Below the pieces are notes generated by a model. That model had not been told where the DNA came from, searched no databases, and saw nothing but the letters and a program-made list of their open reading frames with translations. The translations under genes and the position numbers were made by a program. DNA of 64,000 nt from NCBI GenBank assembly GCA_030762175.1, contig CM060831.1, positions 79,639,001 to 79,703,000 on the forward strand, written 5' to 3'. Positions 1-12,038 of this stretch are shown here, piece after piece. The stretch's first letter is position 1. Every line of letters starts with the position of its first letter. The DNA is from Metallyticus violacea (lineage: Eukaryota; Arthropoda; Insecta; Mantodea; Metallyticidae).

Positions 1-1934
1 CAATGATGCCTGTAAGGTGTAGTGATGAATTGGCTGGATTAGATGTATTCTCTCCAAAATCATAGGAAATGCAACCTCACAGAACTATTAAAATACCTAT
101 TGGGATTTCAGTCACACCTCCCAATAATTTTCGTATTTCTGAGACCCCAAATTTATATATTTTAGGCCTTAGTGTTGCAGTTGGTTTTGTATATAGAAAC
201 TTTATTGGAGAAATGTGTGTTTTGCAAGAAATAATTCTAATTGAAAGCAACCCCCCCCCCCAAATAGTTAAATTAATATGTGAAAAAAATAGTAATGCCC
301 AAAATAGAAGATGTTAAAGTATTAAAAGATACTTCTCGGGGTAATAAGGGTTTTCACACCACCGGAAAATACTAACATTAATGTTTTTTTCATTCTCTTG
401 GGTAATTATGGAAGAATTCAAGGCCAAAATAAATTAACAAAGCTATACCTTGCCTTACAGGCACTAACAGGCAACATTCAGTTTTTTGAAGAATTCACCC
501 CTCATGTACTTACCCACATTTCTCACATGTAGAGATGAATTTTATTTAATAACATAACACTGGTCATTTGTGTTAAAAATGTACGATTTATCTTTATGAT
601 GCTAAAAAATGTAGTTATGCAACTAACTACATCATGTGGAGGGTAAAGAATGAAAGGATAAAAAAAAAGGTTTTGTACTCGAGGTTATATGTGTAAATGT
701 TGAAAAGAGTGTATCATTGCAAAACAGCTGGGTAGATTTTATGTATTTCATTTTTGAAACCTTAATTATTACTTTAAAAAGTATGTAATAATTGGTTCAT
801 TTATTAATTAATCATTTGTATTAAAATATCTTTGTGATCCTGTAGTAAATTCAAATGGGTGCAATTGTGTAAATAAATATGTTACTTTATTCAAATGCTA
901 TTATTCAAGTAGATGCTTTGGTCAAAAGTGTATAAGGAATCCTTCATCTTTTAAAGGTTTAACATCTAACATTTTATTTCAACTCCAATTTATGTTTTTT
1001 TAATGCAAACACCAATTATGACAATTATTCATTTATTTTGCAGCATGGATACACATTTGATATTTCAATTGAAAATATTATTCTATTTGAATTTCCAGTC
1101 AGACTTACAGCCAAATATTTGTGCATGGAAAATGAAAAATTGTGTCATTTTATGTGTTACATAAAAATACATATAAAGCTCTTAAGCGTACAAAATTGTT
1201 TACTTGTGAGGATTGTTTTATTTTTGAAATGTTAAATTTATATAAATTTTGGTGGTATAGTGTTTGCTTCATACCTTTATTTAAATGTGAAATGTAAAAT
1301 AAATGCTTATATTTGACTCAATAATTCCATTCTGCCATTTTACAAGCATAGAGTTCCTGTTTCTCCCACTCCTTGATCTCTCCCTACCACTAGCGTGTTA
1401 TTCACATGCTATGTAGCTACTCCGCAAGCTTAGAAAAAAAAAACTCCCACTAAACACCTGTTGTAACTTCCATTGAAAGCGAAGGTTATCATTACAAAAA
1501 GACATTCTTTACAATAGGGTGACTTAGTGAATATATATATTTGTCACAAAAACACTATTTCCTAAGCATTCTCTCATTACAAAGATTGTCTAAGTCATGG
1601 GCATATCCATATGGCTGAAACCAAGATGGCTGGCTTCAATTTCCTTTAACCTATCTACGAAGCAATGAACTCGAGAAACCTACATACCAAAAGCTATTTC
1701 CCAAACTTAGGGCTAATAGGAGTAGTGTTATCAATTAGCGCTTTCAAAAGCACCAAAATGAACCATTAGAGAGGTATTTTAATTCAAAAAATAGACTGAT
1801 AGGGGGAATTTTAGTGGAGCCTATTCCACATGACAATACCTGGGCTGTTAGGGGGTAATCGGTGTATGTTTGGAATAAACTCGATTCCTTCATACTTAAC
1901 ATGACAATACCTGGGCTGATAAGGTGGTGGCGAT
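1..1934. other. Intergenic sequence, no gene recognised
   Basis: AT-rich DNA downstream of TDO. It contains a short C homopolymer near 249-260 and a 19-bp direct repeat (1829-1847 and 1900-1918) described in the findings. The short open frames on either strand show no recognisable family. Confidence 0.4.
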
Positions 1935-2720
1935 ATACTTTTGGATAGAACAAAGCTGTCTGTCTCATGTTTCATTCTTGGTACACATTATTAATGTTGT
2001 TACGCTTGATTCACTTAGTATTACAATTTTCTTATCTGTAGTTTAATATTTTCATATTCTTGACTATATATGTGTTCCTTTAAACCATTACATTTATATT
2101 ATAAATATCATAAAGTCCAATAAAAAAAAACATTAAGACATACATTGTAATAGTCCTTATCTGATACATGAAATCTATACAAATGAGCTTACAAGATTTA
2201 TGGAATTTAAAATGTATTACAACGAATATTTATTTGAATTGAAAATTAAAGCCATCACACAACATTAAAACATGTACAAATGAACTTATTAAATTAATGT
2301 AATTAAAAACATTATCAAGGAATGTTTTGAGTTTCAAATCGAATATTATAGCCTTTATCTTACGTAATAATACACGTAATTGAACTTCTTAAATTAACAT
2401 AGCTAAATAGCTATTATTATTAAATGTTTGTGACGTTATAGTCAGCATTATAGTCTTTACGTAATGTACAAACATGAAATTATTAAAATAATATTGTTAA
2501 ACAACTGCTTTTAATGATTGTTTAGGGCCTTAAATCCGATATTTTCCGTTTCAAACTTCTTCAAAGGCGGATTCTGATTACCATATTTGCAACAGTTCCA
2601 TAAAATTACCTCTTTTATCTGAGGATTCTTCTTCCCAATGGCCTTGTAGTGCTCAACCGTGTCTACCAAAAAAGTAATGTTTAAAATAGGATCTTGAGGT
2701 ACTCTCCCACTTCTTTATGC
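1935..2720 (-). repeat. Repeat family R, copy 1: C-terminal coding remnant plus 3' degenerate tandem repeats
   Basis: On the minus strand, 2511-2718 is open and coding-like. It includes ILNITFLVDTVEHYKAIGKK and ends KKFETENIGFKALNNH-stop, and is followed by about 570 bp (1940-2510) of AT-rich sequence. The same arrangement occurs in opposite orientation at 51885-52515, where the stop is preceded by KTENIRFKAVNTY. Both copies end at the shared motif AAAGCTGTCTGTCTC. The tail consists of degenerate modules of roughly 100-120 bp sharing TAAAG-CTAT-AAT and CAAACATTTA-like blocks. The protein is probably from a transposable element, but I do not recognise the family. Confidence 0.55.
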
Positions 2721-2990
2721 TATCAGCATTGCAAAGCACTATTGAGAAGTACGTTCGTGTTCTTGATAACGTTGAGCTCTTAAATCCATTAGGAATATAT
2801 AAGTGTTTCATTCTAACTACTAACACTTCCAATATTCGACATGAAAATCACCAGAAACACTATATTCAACCAATTAAATAGTGGATGCCATGCACATCTA
2901 AATGTTCTTCCTGGAGTCTCTGTATAAGTCGCCTATGGAAGTTAAGCTGAGATTGGTTTAAATGTATTTACTGTAAACTGGATTTCACTT

Positions 2991-4519
2991 TCAACAGTCA
3001 GGTTTTTGAATAATAGTGGAAATACTAGCTATAAAACTGTCTTTCAATGTACCGGCAAAAATGTAACACTCAGTGCTTTCCTCTTCGACTGTCTGTTTGT
3101 ATACAGTGTATATATTATATATAACATACAGTGCTAAGTATATTATAGCATGCAATAACTTATATTTACAGCAAAATGACAGGTGGAGGCCTTTTTACAG
3201 CACATTATGGATGACAATCATCAATAAACTTCCTATGGGTTCCTCGTCTCCTATAAGCTTCTAAGTATTGTCATCTATTCTTTCTTAACCGGCGGGTGGA
3301 AACCGGAATGCACAGTTCCCGTTCAGCGAGTGTCGATATCGATTCTTACGACAAAAGAAACAACATCTGAGAACGAATTTTTCTGACTTACTACGAGTAA
3401 CGAACTTAAAATAACTCACGTCTGAATAACAGCGTCAACATTTTTAAGGCCTAACATCAAGCACAGTTCTTTACAACCATTTTCACCGAACTCTTGAAAT
3501 TATATAAAACTTTATAAATATGCTTTTGTTTTATCATTTTCACAACCTTATCCTTATCCTTTGCTCCATTTCATTAATTATAATTTTAATAATTTCTTTA
3601 ATATCCTATAGCTTGTTTGTTTGTCTTCCGTGCAGAACACACTTTTAACGTCTGTTGCGTCCACTTCTAGTTTTTTGTTTTGTTTTTAATTTGATATAGT
3701 GTTTCATTTTGCGCGCAATGTTCATCCCAAAGGTAGTCAATGTTTGTTAAATGTTCCAGAAACAAGTACAGAGAATTGTGCAATTTTGAGAGTGCTTTGG
3801 ATAATTTTACTTAAGTTTGAGAAGGCATTTAATGTTTTGTCCAAAATCACTAAACCCACAATGGAACTATAACTCACCTTTGCTAACAAAATCGCCCTGC
3901 CAAACCGTCCTTGTGTATATGTTCAAATGAATTTATAGCACAGGAATAACACGCTATTAGATACTCAACAGCGGATGTCAGCAGCTTCTGGTATTTTAAA
4001 CATGTTATTGTTAAGCATTCTTAATTTCATGCTTCGTCTTTTCTCGATTAGAAGAAGCAAGAAAAAGTTTATTAATGTTCTTAACAATGGGTAATGTGCG
4101 TTTTATTATACAGTGTTTCTTGGTATATCTGGTAACAGCAATCTACAAATACTGCTCTGCAGTGAATATGTGGAAACTCGTGATAAAGAGCGCGGATTCC
4201 AGTGACAGAAAGCACTAAAATTAGTAGCATCGTCGAAAGAGCATGTTTTCTAATTTGTCGTAAGAAAGTTCAATATCAATCGCTATGATATGGTTCAGCT
4301 GTAGTACTCTTCAATTCAACCAGATAGAACGTTTCATTCACTTCAAAATAGAAACGGAGCAACATAACGAATTAGCAAAGAAAGTTCACTTTGGTTACTA
4401 ACATTTATAGAATCATGTGCCATTTAGGAAAAGCATTTATCATTGATAATTGTTTCATCTTGATTATCTAGAACCTCACCACTACCATTTAATAATTCTG
4501 AAGTGTCTTTGCTAACATA
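2991..4519. other. Unassigned intergenic stretch
   Basis: AT-rich sequence between repeat R and the nested mariner pair. No open frame or repeat boundary could be identified. Confidence 0.35.
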
Positions 4520-6860
4520 CGAGAGTAGGTACATAAGTTTCCGGCCTCGCCGATAAGGATTATCGCATTCACAAAATTCTTATCTGGTGTCGTACATTAT
4601 CTGTTAAGTAAATAATTGCAGCTGTAACTTCCATTCCTCTGTGTTCAGTTGTTCAGATACGGGGTCGTATCCAGAATATTCGGGACTGTGCTGCCATCTG
4701 GTCAAAAACTTACTTTGAGACTAATGACCGCCGTCACCCCCTATTTTCCAACTGCATCTTGGAAGTCATGTTCTTTGAGGGTGTTTAGCATAGACAGCGT
4801 TTCTTCTTGAATCCTCTAAATTGTGTCGAGCCGACGTCCTTTCAACTTGCTTTTCAGTTTGAGGAATAGAATGAAGTCGTAGGGTGCCAAATCAGGCGAG
4901 TACGGTAGGTGAAGGCAACCGTCATGTTGTTTTTCGTCAAAAAGCTCCTGGTGAACAAGGAATTGTGACAGAGCGCATTATCATGATGCAACAACCAGTA
5001 CCCTTGTCGCCAAAGTTCGGGCCGTCGTCTCCGAACATTTTCACGGAGCCGTCTCAAAACGTGACATTAGTACGTGGAATTCGCTGTTTGATTTGGTGGG
5101 ACGAATTCTTTGTGCACAATCCCTTTGGTATCAAAGAAAACGAGGAACATGCTCTTGACTTTGCTCTTTACTTGTCTCGCTTTTTTTGGTCTTGGTGAGT
5201 TCGGGCTCTTCCACTGGGAGATTTGTTGTTTTTTCTCAGGGTCATAAGCGTACATCCGGCTCTCGTCGCCGGTGATGACCCTGGACATGAAGGTTGGGCC
5301 ATCAGATACGGCCTGACGAAGCTTCATGCAAACTTCAACACGCTGCCTGCTCCTTCTGATCAGAAGTCAGGATCCTTAGCACAAATTTTGCGGCGACACG
5401 ATGCATGTCCAATTCATCAGTTAAAATTCGTTGACATGTCCCATAACCATATTTCACTTCATGAGCAAGGTCTTCAATGGTTCGACGTTGATCCTCACGA
5501 ACGAGGTGTTGATCTGTGGCAACAATGTCAGGCGTTGTGCTGCTGACGGGACTACCGGTGTGAGCATCGTCTTCAATAGCTGTACGCCCGGCTCTGAACC
5601 GATCATGCCACTCAAACAAACGTGTACGGCTCATGCTTTGTCCCCCAAATACTTGTTGAATCATTGCGAGGGTCTCCGTAACATTTTCCTCGAGATTTGC
5701 ATAGAATGCCATGCACATTCTCTGTTCTAATCTTGAATCCATCGTAAATCGCCACACACTACACAGAGAGTATCATTAAAAGTACTATGGAATCTCAACA
5801 CATCTACCCAACTTTATGAAACTTTAAACATTCACTTATCAGATATGCTAGTGTTGCCACCTAGCGGTATAAAACTCTACTGCAACTACATTCGAAATGG
5901 CAGCACCAGTCCCGAATATTGTGGACACCACCTCGTACAGTTGCATAAAGAAGACTATGTGTAGAAGATTGTGACATGTTCAAAATTTAGTATCGACCTG
6001 TTATTAAGTTCTTCACAAAAGAACTTACTCCGAGTGAAATTAAACAGCGTTATTCTCATATTCTACCGTAAAAGAATGGGCCAAACTGTTTCGAATGAGT
6101 CGAGAAAGCATTGAAGACGAAGAGCGTGCAGTTCGGCCCTTGGAGGTGTTCACTCCTGAAAACATCGCTCGCACTTGTGGGAGGAGAAATTATGGAAGAC
6201 CGCGGCTCAAAGTTACAGAAATAGCAGCAAGATTGGGCCTTTCTAAAACTACAGACCTTCAAATTTCATGAACATTTAAATATGAATAAGGTGAGTCTTC
6301 TTTCCTCAGTCCAAAAGCAGCAACGAGTCGTCTGTTGTCAGGCATTTTTTAAGCTCTGCCGTGGCTACGAGAGAGAAATTCTGCAACCATTGTTACCGGA
6401 GATGAAACTATGGTCCTCTACTATGATCCCTTGTCCAAAAGAGAATCAATGGAGTGGCATAAACTGGAGAAGCACCGCCTCGAAAGGTCAAGGTCACTCA
6501 GTCAACCAAGATCATGACCACAATCTTTTGGGACTGTGAAGGAATACTCTTCGTTGACTTCAAGGAGAGGAACACCACAGTAAATGGGGAGTACTATGCT
6601 GGCCTACTGCACAGACTACGTGCTTCCATCAAAGAGAAAAGGCGAGGAAAGCTGAGTGGTGATGTGCGACAACGCGCCTATGCACACAGCTCTTGTTGCA
6701 AAGGAAACTGTGAAGAAATGTGGCCTCAAGGAGATCGACCATCCACCCTACAGCCCAGGGCTTGCTCCCACTGACTATTTCCTCTTCTCAAAACTCAAGA
6801 AGGACCTTAAAGGAAGTACCTAGAAAATGGTTAGGACGGAAACCTATGGACCTAGCCTCT
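4520..6860 (+). mobile_element. Mariner A copy 1, interrupted by mariner B
   Basis: The left end after TA is CGAGAGTAGGTACATAAG; the right end is an imperfect inverse (ATGGACCTAGCCTC). Between the two parts is a DD34D-type mariner transposase relic: the N-terminal helix-turn-helix region with EIAARLGLSKTT at 6210-6260, then IFWDCEGILFVDFKERNTT and NGEYYAGLLHRLRASIKEKR from 6514. Frames are broken repeatedly, the segment between KKDL and the 3' end is deleted, and a 1276-bp mariner B is inserted at a TA. Related copies in this window are at 10802, 44321, 47843, 54410 and 63916. It is dead. Confidence 0.88.
4660..5935 (-). mobile_element. Mariner B, near full length, inserted in mariner A
   Basis: This 1276-bp element has inverted ends of about 37 bp (left CGGGGTCGTATCCAGAATAT, right end the inverse of CGAGGTGGTGTCCACAATAT), flanked by TA at 4658-4659 and 5936-5937. 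On the minus strand the transposase starts at about 5757 (RLEQRMCMAFYANLEENVTE, RTRLFEWHDRFRAGR). It continues with ITGDES (first catalytic Asp), VHKEFVPP and LLHHDNALCHNS (second Asp), and then LHLPYSPDLAPYDFILF (third Asp), which is reached only by a one-base frame change near 4910. Size, ends and motifs are those of a classic insect mariner. A mid-gene frame break near 5335 also inactivates it. Confidence 0.92.
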
Positions 6861-7281
6861 TAAGTCAACGATAAAGAAGCATGGAGGTTCCCAGATAAAA
6901 GACGTCGCCATTAGTCAACGAAATCGAGGTGGTGGGCGGAGGTTGCTATTGCAGACTGTAATGCAGGAAACCCGCGGAACCTTCTTCATGGCCGCACATT
7001 AGTTCTCTGAAACAAACTAATTGATAAGTATATATTTTCAACAATTACTGTATAATTTTGTAAACGTTTTTATGAAATTTAATGAAAGATATGTAGAAAG
7101 TTTACATAGTACGAAATTGTAAAATCAGCTTAATATTTAAGATATATTTTTTAAAAAATAATGAAAAAAGTGGGGGGTTGGGCATTGTCTTGATCTATCG
7201 CCGCCAATGTATGAGGTATAAGGAGTTATTTACGATTTCCTGGAATGAGGTAAAACTTGAAATAGGAACTGGATTTAGGGT
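6861..7281. other. 3' flank of TDO, no further feature
   Basis: AT-rich sequence between the mariner A end and the candidate polyadenylation hexamers of TDO. Nothing else was recognised. Confidence 0.3.
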
Positions 7282-7517
7282 TTTATTGATATAGCAATAA
7301 ATTCTATAATATATTTATTACTATAAATTTGTACTTATTAAAATATTTTCAATTGTTACTTTTTAATTATTAGTAATAAACTTATAAAATCGTCAACAGA
7401 CTCCCTATATTAACACATTTTAAATTATTGCTTAATATAGTTTTTGAAACATTGGCATTGTGCTGAGTATGAAGTTTAACACAGAAATGTATGAAACACT
7501 GTACATCAAATGCACCT

Positions 7518-7523
7518 TTTATT
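7518..7523 (-). promoter_or_regulatory. Candidate polyadenylation signal of TDO
   Basis: AATAAA on the minus strand, about 125 nt after the TDO stop codon. Other AATAAA hexamers occur at 7314-7319 and 7282-7287. In AT-rich DNA this motif is common, so the choice among them is a guess. Confidence 0.3.
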
Positions 7524-7647
7524 CTTACAAATTTCTTACACATATTAACATGATCAGGGTTATAATTCCTATAGTTTATACAATCATATAAATGGAAGAA
7601 GAATTCAATACTGACGTATCTTGCCGTGATGCTGAACATGGCAGAGA

Positions 7648-7860
<213 letters not shown>

Positions 7861-8114
7861 TTATACTGTACCAAAAATGCCCTTATGACCAGGAGATGTT
7901 ATTAAAATCTATGCAGAATGCTTTTGGAACAATTATGTCATTTAGGTGATGCTGAGAGAAACTATACTAAATAGAAAAGTATAGAATGAAATGAAATAAA
8001 AAGAAATAGAAATGTCATTTTCCAGACTACTGTTGTAGACTAAAATACTAGCTTTTTTATAATGAAAGTTAGGTTTACATGCCAGAAACAAAAGTAGACA
8101 CATAATAGTTATAT

Positions 8115-9660
8115 CTATGTGGGGTGAAGTTCATCGCCCCTGCCGAAAGTTAAACCACCTGTTAAATCGCGTCGTCAGCAATACGTAGACGAATTTAAAA
8201 ACACAGCCAATAAAGTTAGAAGACCATGTGGAAAAACAGTAAGTGCAGATCAGCGTGCACCAGTCACTCAACATTTATCTGGAAATAAACATATTGCTGC
8301 TGCGACTCGTGTAAATTATTGATAGGTGAACTGGCTTATTCAAGTGCAGGACAGTCAAAGTGTTCATAAATGCAGAGCATTTGTGGCAATCGATATCCCT
8401 CTAAAAAGTCAATAATTTCAACTGAGGAACTTTTTGACTAAATATATTGAAATTAAGCCCACTGAAGAATCAACATTAAGAAAGAACTACCTTCCTTCTA
8501 AGTGCCTTGATGAAACTTTGCAAAACAATTAGGGCATAATGTGAAAATGAAAAACTTGGGTGAGCATTAATGAAACCAAAGATTCAAGTTTCAGAAAAAT
8601 AGGAAATATCGTTGCCCGTGTATTGAAAAATGACGAAATAGTGAGCAATCATATTTGGTGGCGTGTAAAGAACTATCCGTATCAAATAACATAACGATTG
8701 TGAGATTATTCAATGAAATTATGCATAAGCTTTTTTATAGTGTTTAACGTCCGTTTTTGCTACTTAGGCACCACAGACAGTGAACACTGTTGATACATGA
8801 AATGAAATGATATATTGGGAAAGGATTTTTTGTAAGGAAGGAAACGTTTCAGGCCTAAGTTTAGGGTACTTCCCCGGCATTTGCCATTTATGAGGACTGA
8901 GGAAAACCTGGAAAAAACCTCAGTCATGGAGGACGGTCCTGGCGGGATTCGAACCCCAGACCTGCCACTCACAAGTCCGCACCTTAACTACATCGGCTAC
9001 ACGTGGCGGTGCATAAGATATGGCCAAATGATATAAAATACTCTTTCTACAGATGGTGCAATATACATGATAAAAGCAGCTCAAGTACTTTCCGTGAGTT
9101 TTCCTAAAATATTCATGTCACTTGTGTAGTTCATGCTCTTGATAAATTATGTGAATGTGTCAGACTCCTATATCTCAACGTGGACAGGCTTGCATCAAAT
9201 GAAAAAATGTTTCTTAAATCACCATTGAGGATTGATATCTTCACAGAAAAAAATCCCAATCTTCCTCTTCCCCCTGCATCAGTAGTCAGGAACTGGCGCA
9301 CTTGGTTAAGTGCAGTTTTGTATTACGCATTTTTTTTAACATGTTGCATCTGTTGTAAACGAGTTGTAAAAAAATGATGCTTCATCTATTGAAATAGTTC
9401 AGGATTTATTGAAAGATGGCCAATTAAAAAAATGATTTGGCGTTCATATCTGCAAATCTAACTTTTGTGAGATTCCATACAAAAACTAGAAGCGTCAACA
9501 ATTCCATTGGGTGAAACACTTAAGGAGGTTTGAACTGTTGAAACGAAAATTAATCCGTTACCAGGGCTAAAAGTACTAAAAGACAAATTTTAAAATTTGT
9601 TTGAGAAAAACAACGGTTTTCAAAAGTTGTGTAAAGTGGCTCAAATCATGGAAGGTATAA
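8115..9660 (+). mobile_element. Decayed hAT-like transposase, split by a SINE
   Basis: Fragments in shifting frames match the order of a hAT transposase of the kind widespread in insect genomes. They run CGKTVSADQR-like N-terminal text, then TEESTLRKNYLPSKCLDETL, then (after the SINE at 8730-9009) STDGAIYMIKAAQVL, where the Asp fits the catalytic 'sDaApyM' block. LPLPPASVVRNWRTWLSAV and DASSIEIVQDLLKDGQLKK follow. There are many stops. The identification rests on remembered family motifs, and the outer ends were not located. Confidence 0.7.
8730..9009 (-). mobile_element. SINE-A copy 1
   Basis: A tRNA-headed SINE in minus orientation, with its head at the right (GGATTCGAACC box B). It is flanked by TGCATAAG at 8722-8729 and 9010-9017. 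It sits inside the hAT relic, so it is younger than that element. Confidence 0.88.
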
Positions 9661-10801
9661 CAAGTAGGTGATTTAGAGAGTATGAGTGTCAGTGGCATCT
9701 CTTTGTTTAAACATGTACGTCTGACATCCTGTTATGTGCAAAGATCTATTTCACAACATAAGACGGTATTTAGAGACAATTGACATGCATTTGTAATGGG
9801 CAATTTAGAGAAGACTTTTGTTGTCCACTGCAGTTTTAAGGAAACATGCTAGGAGCTGTTATCCATCAAGTGGTGAGTACCTGTAATGAGTACATCTAAC
9901 AATAATCAATTAATCATCCTCTCCCATTTCTGTGAATTTAAGCAAAATGTTTGAAAAATGTTACCAAATATTTTCTTCTTTTAGCACATAAAATATATAT
10001 TTTTTTTTAACTTTTTTTATCACATAAAACTCCGCTCCCTACCTATGGGTAATACACACTGTCCAAACATTAGAAAAAGCACTGCCCTCTTGTTGTTGCC
10101 AGCACTTTGTATAAAACAGAGAAGCTAGAAGACGATAGGAAGTCCACGCAAGTTGTAGCTGGCTCTGGTTCTTTAACTTGATAATCATTTATATTATATT
10201 CTTCATCAGCGTTGACGGACTTGTCATTACAAGCCCGGAGCACCTGTAGGAGCAGGAGTAGCAATATTCTTCAACAATGAATTGACACAACAATTGGAAT
10301 ACAAGCTACGCGATAGCTGCTCAGATAATCAGCTCAACACTCTGCCATCCTCAAATTTAGGAAAAGTTAAAAGAATTTAATTACATCCGTACGGACAGTC
10401 AAATAACTCTTAAATCCGCTCGTGAATGCCAAAAACCACAAAATGTTGATTGAAGAAATCTAACAGACAACAAGAAGACTCGAAAGAACCAATTGATCAA
10501 TCCACTTCACCTGGGTGAAGAACTGTCAGGATAGTCGGGAAAGAGATTGCGGACCATTTGGCAAAGCCGGCAGCAGAAATCTACCATCGAGATAACAGTG
10601 GATTTCTGTTGAGTTCTAAGTTAGGAGAAACGTAGTGAAGTGTCAAGGTGCAGTAACAAAAGCATGTTTTCCCTGTGTTAAATAAAACTAGACTAAAGAT
10701 AAATATACCTTTAACCGGAATATGACGACTTCCCTAACAGGACATGGAAAAGTACACACACATTTCTTTAGATTCAACAGTCCTTTGTGTTTATGCGATG
10801 T
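9661..10801. other. Unassigned intron sequence
   Basis: TDO intron sequence between the hAT relic and mariner A copy 2. No open frame with family similarity was recognised. Confidence 0.35.
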
Positions 10802-12038
10802 GTGAGGGAAATCCAAAAGTTTCAGGCCTAACCATTTTCTAGATATGATATAGACAAAAACTATATTTCACTTTTCAATATAGTTACCCTTTATTGCAAT
10901 ACACTTCTCACCTTTTTAAATTAACATTTCAATCCACCCTTCCCCAAAATAGTCAGAAGTCTTGTCTGCAAAATGGACATAAACAGCATCCATTATTTCT
11001 TCGTCACACTTAAATTTCTTCCCTCGAAGGCCCTTCTTGAGTTTTGAGAAGAGGAAAAATCACTGGGAGCTATATCTGGGCTGTAGGGTGCATGGTCGAT
11101 CTCCTTGAAGCCACATTTCTTCACAGCTTCCTTTGCAACAAGAGCTGTGTGCACAGGCACTTTGTCGTGAAGAAGGCGCACACCACCACTCAGCTTTCCT
11201 CGCCTTTTCTCTTTGATGAAAGCACGAAGTCCGTGAAGTAGGCCAGTATAGTACTCCCCATTTATTGTGGTGTTCCTCTCCTTGAAGTCAATAAAGAGTG
11301 TTCCTTCACAGTCCCAAAAGATTGTAGCCATGATCTTCTTGGTTGACTGAGTGACCTTGACCTTTAGAGGCGGTGCTTCGCCAGGTTTTACATCATTCCA
11401 TTGATTCTCTTTCGGACAAGGTGTACCGCCACGGGTGGCCGAGGTCGTTAAGGCACGGACTCGTGAGCGGGAGGTCTGCGGTTCGAATCCCGCCAGGACC
11501 GTCCTTCCTGACTGGGGTTTTTTCCAGGTTTTCCTCAGTCTTCATAACTGGCAAATGCCGGGGAGATACCTAAACTTAGGCCTGGAACGCTTCCTTCCTT
11601 AAAAAAAAATCCTTTCCCAATATGTCATTTCATCTCATGTATCATCAGTGTCCACCGCCTGTGGTGCCTCAGTAGTAAAAACGGGCGTTAAACACTACTC
11701 AAAAAAATGGACAAGGTGTTAGAGGACCATAATTTCATCTCCTGTAACAATGTTTGCAGAATTTCTCTCTTGTTGCCACGGCAGAGCTCCAAAAATGCCT
11801 GACAACAGATGACTCGTTGCTGCTTTTGGACAGAGGAAAGAAGTCTAGGTACCCATCTTGCACTAACTTTATTCATGTTTAAATGTTCATGAATAATTGG
11901 AAGGACTGTTGTTTTAGAAAGGCCCAACCTTGCTGCTATTTCTGTAACTTTGAGCCACCGGTCTTCCATAATTTCTTCTTCCACAAGAGGGATGTTTTCA
12001 GCAGTGAGCACCTCCAAGGGCCGACCTGCACATCTGCC
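10802..12038 (-). mobile_element. Mariner A copy 2, with nested SINE-A
   Basis: The left terminus (GAGGGAAATCCAAAAGTTTC) is the mutated mariner A end; the 5' part of the transposase beyond about 12038 is lost. The minus strand keeps LVEEEIMEDRWLKVTEIAAR followed by LGLSKTT (helix-turn-helix), ARWVPRLLSSVQKQQRVICC, ATIFWDCEGTLFIDFKERNT, VRLLHDKVPVHTAL (second catalytic Asp) and YSPDIAPSDF (third Asp). The open frame 10993-11331 is the longest uninterrupted piece of this family here. A SINE interrupts it at 11425-11708. Confidence 0.88.
11425..11708 (+). mobile_element. SINE-A copy 2
   Basis: This 284-bp SINE has a tRNA-like head, box A GGTGGCCGAGG and box B GGTTCGAATCC, and a 3' end reading AAACGGGCGTTAAACACTAC. 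It is flanked by an 11-bp target-site duplication GGACAAGGTGT (11414-11424 and 11709-11719) inside mariner A. Confidence 0.93.

Noticed and set aside
5223..5730. Plus-strand frames of about 100 codons over mariner B
   Set aside because: They are antisense shadows of the minus-strand mariner transposase.
11436..11500. tRNA gene call from the box A/B sequence
   Set aside because: The head belongs to a repeated SINE with flanking target duplications; the cloverleaf is degenerate. The same applies to all SINE-A and SINE-B heads here.
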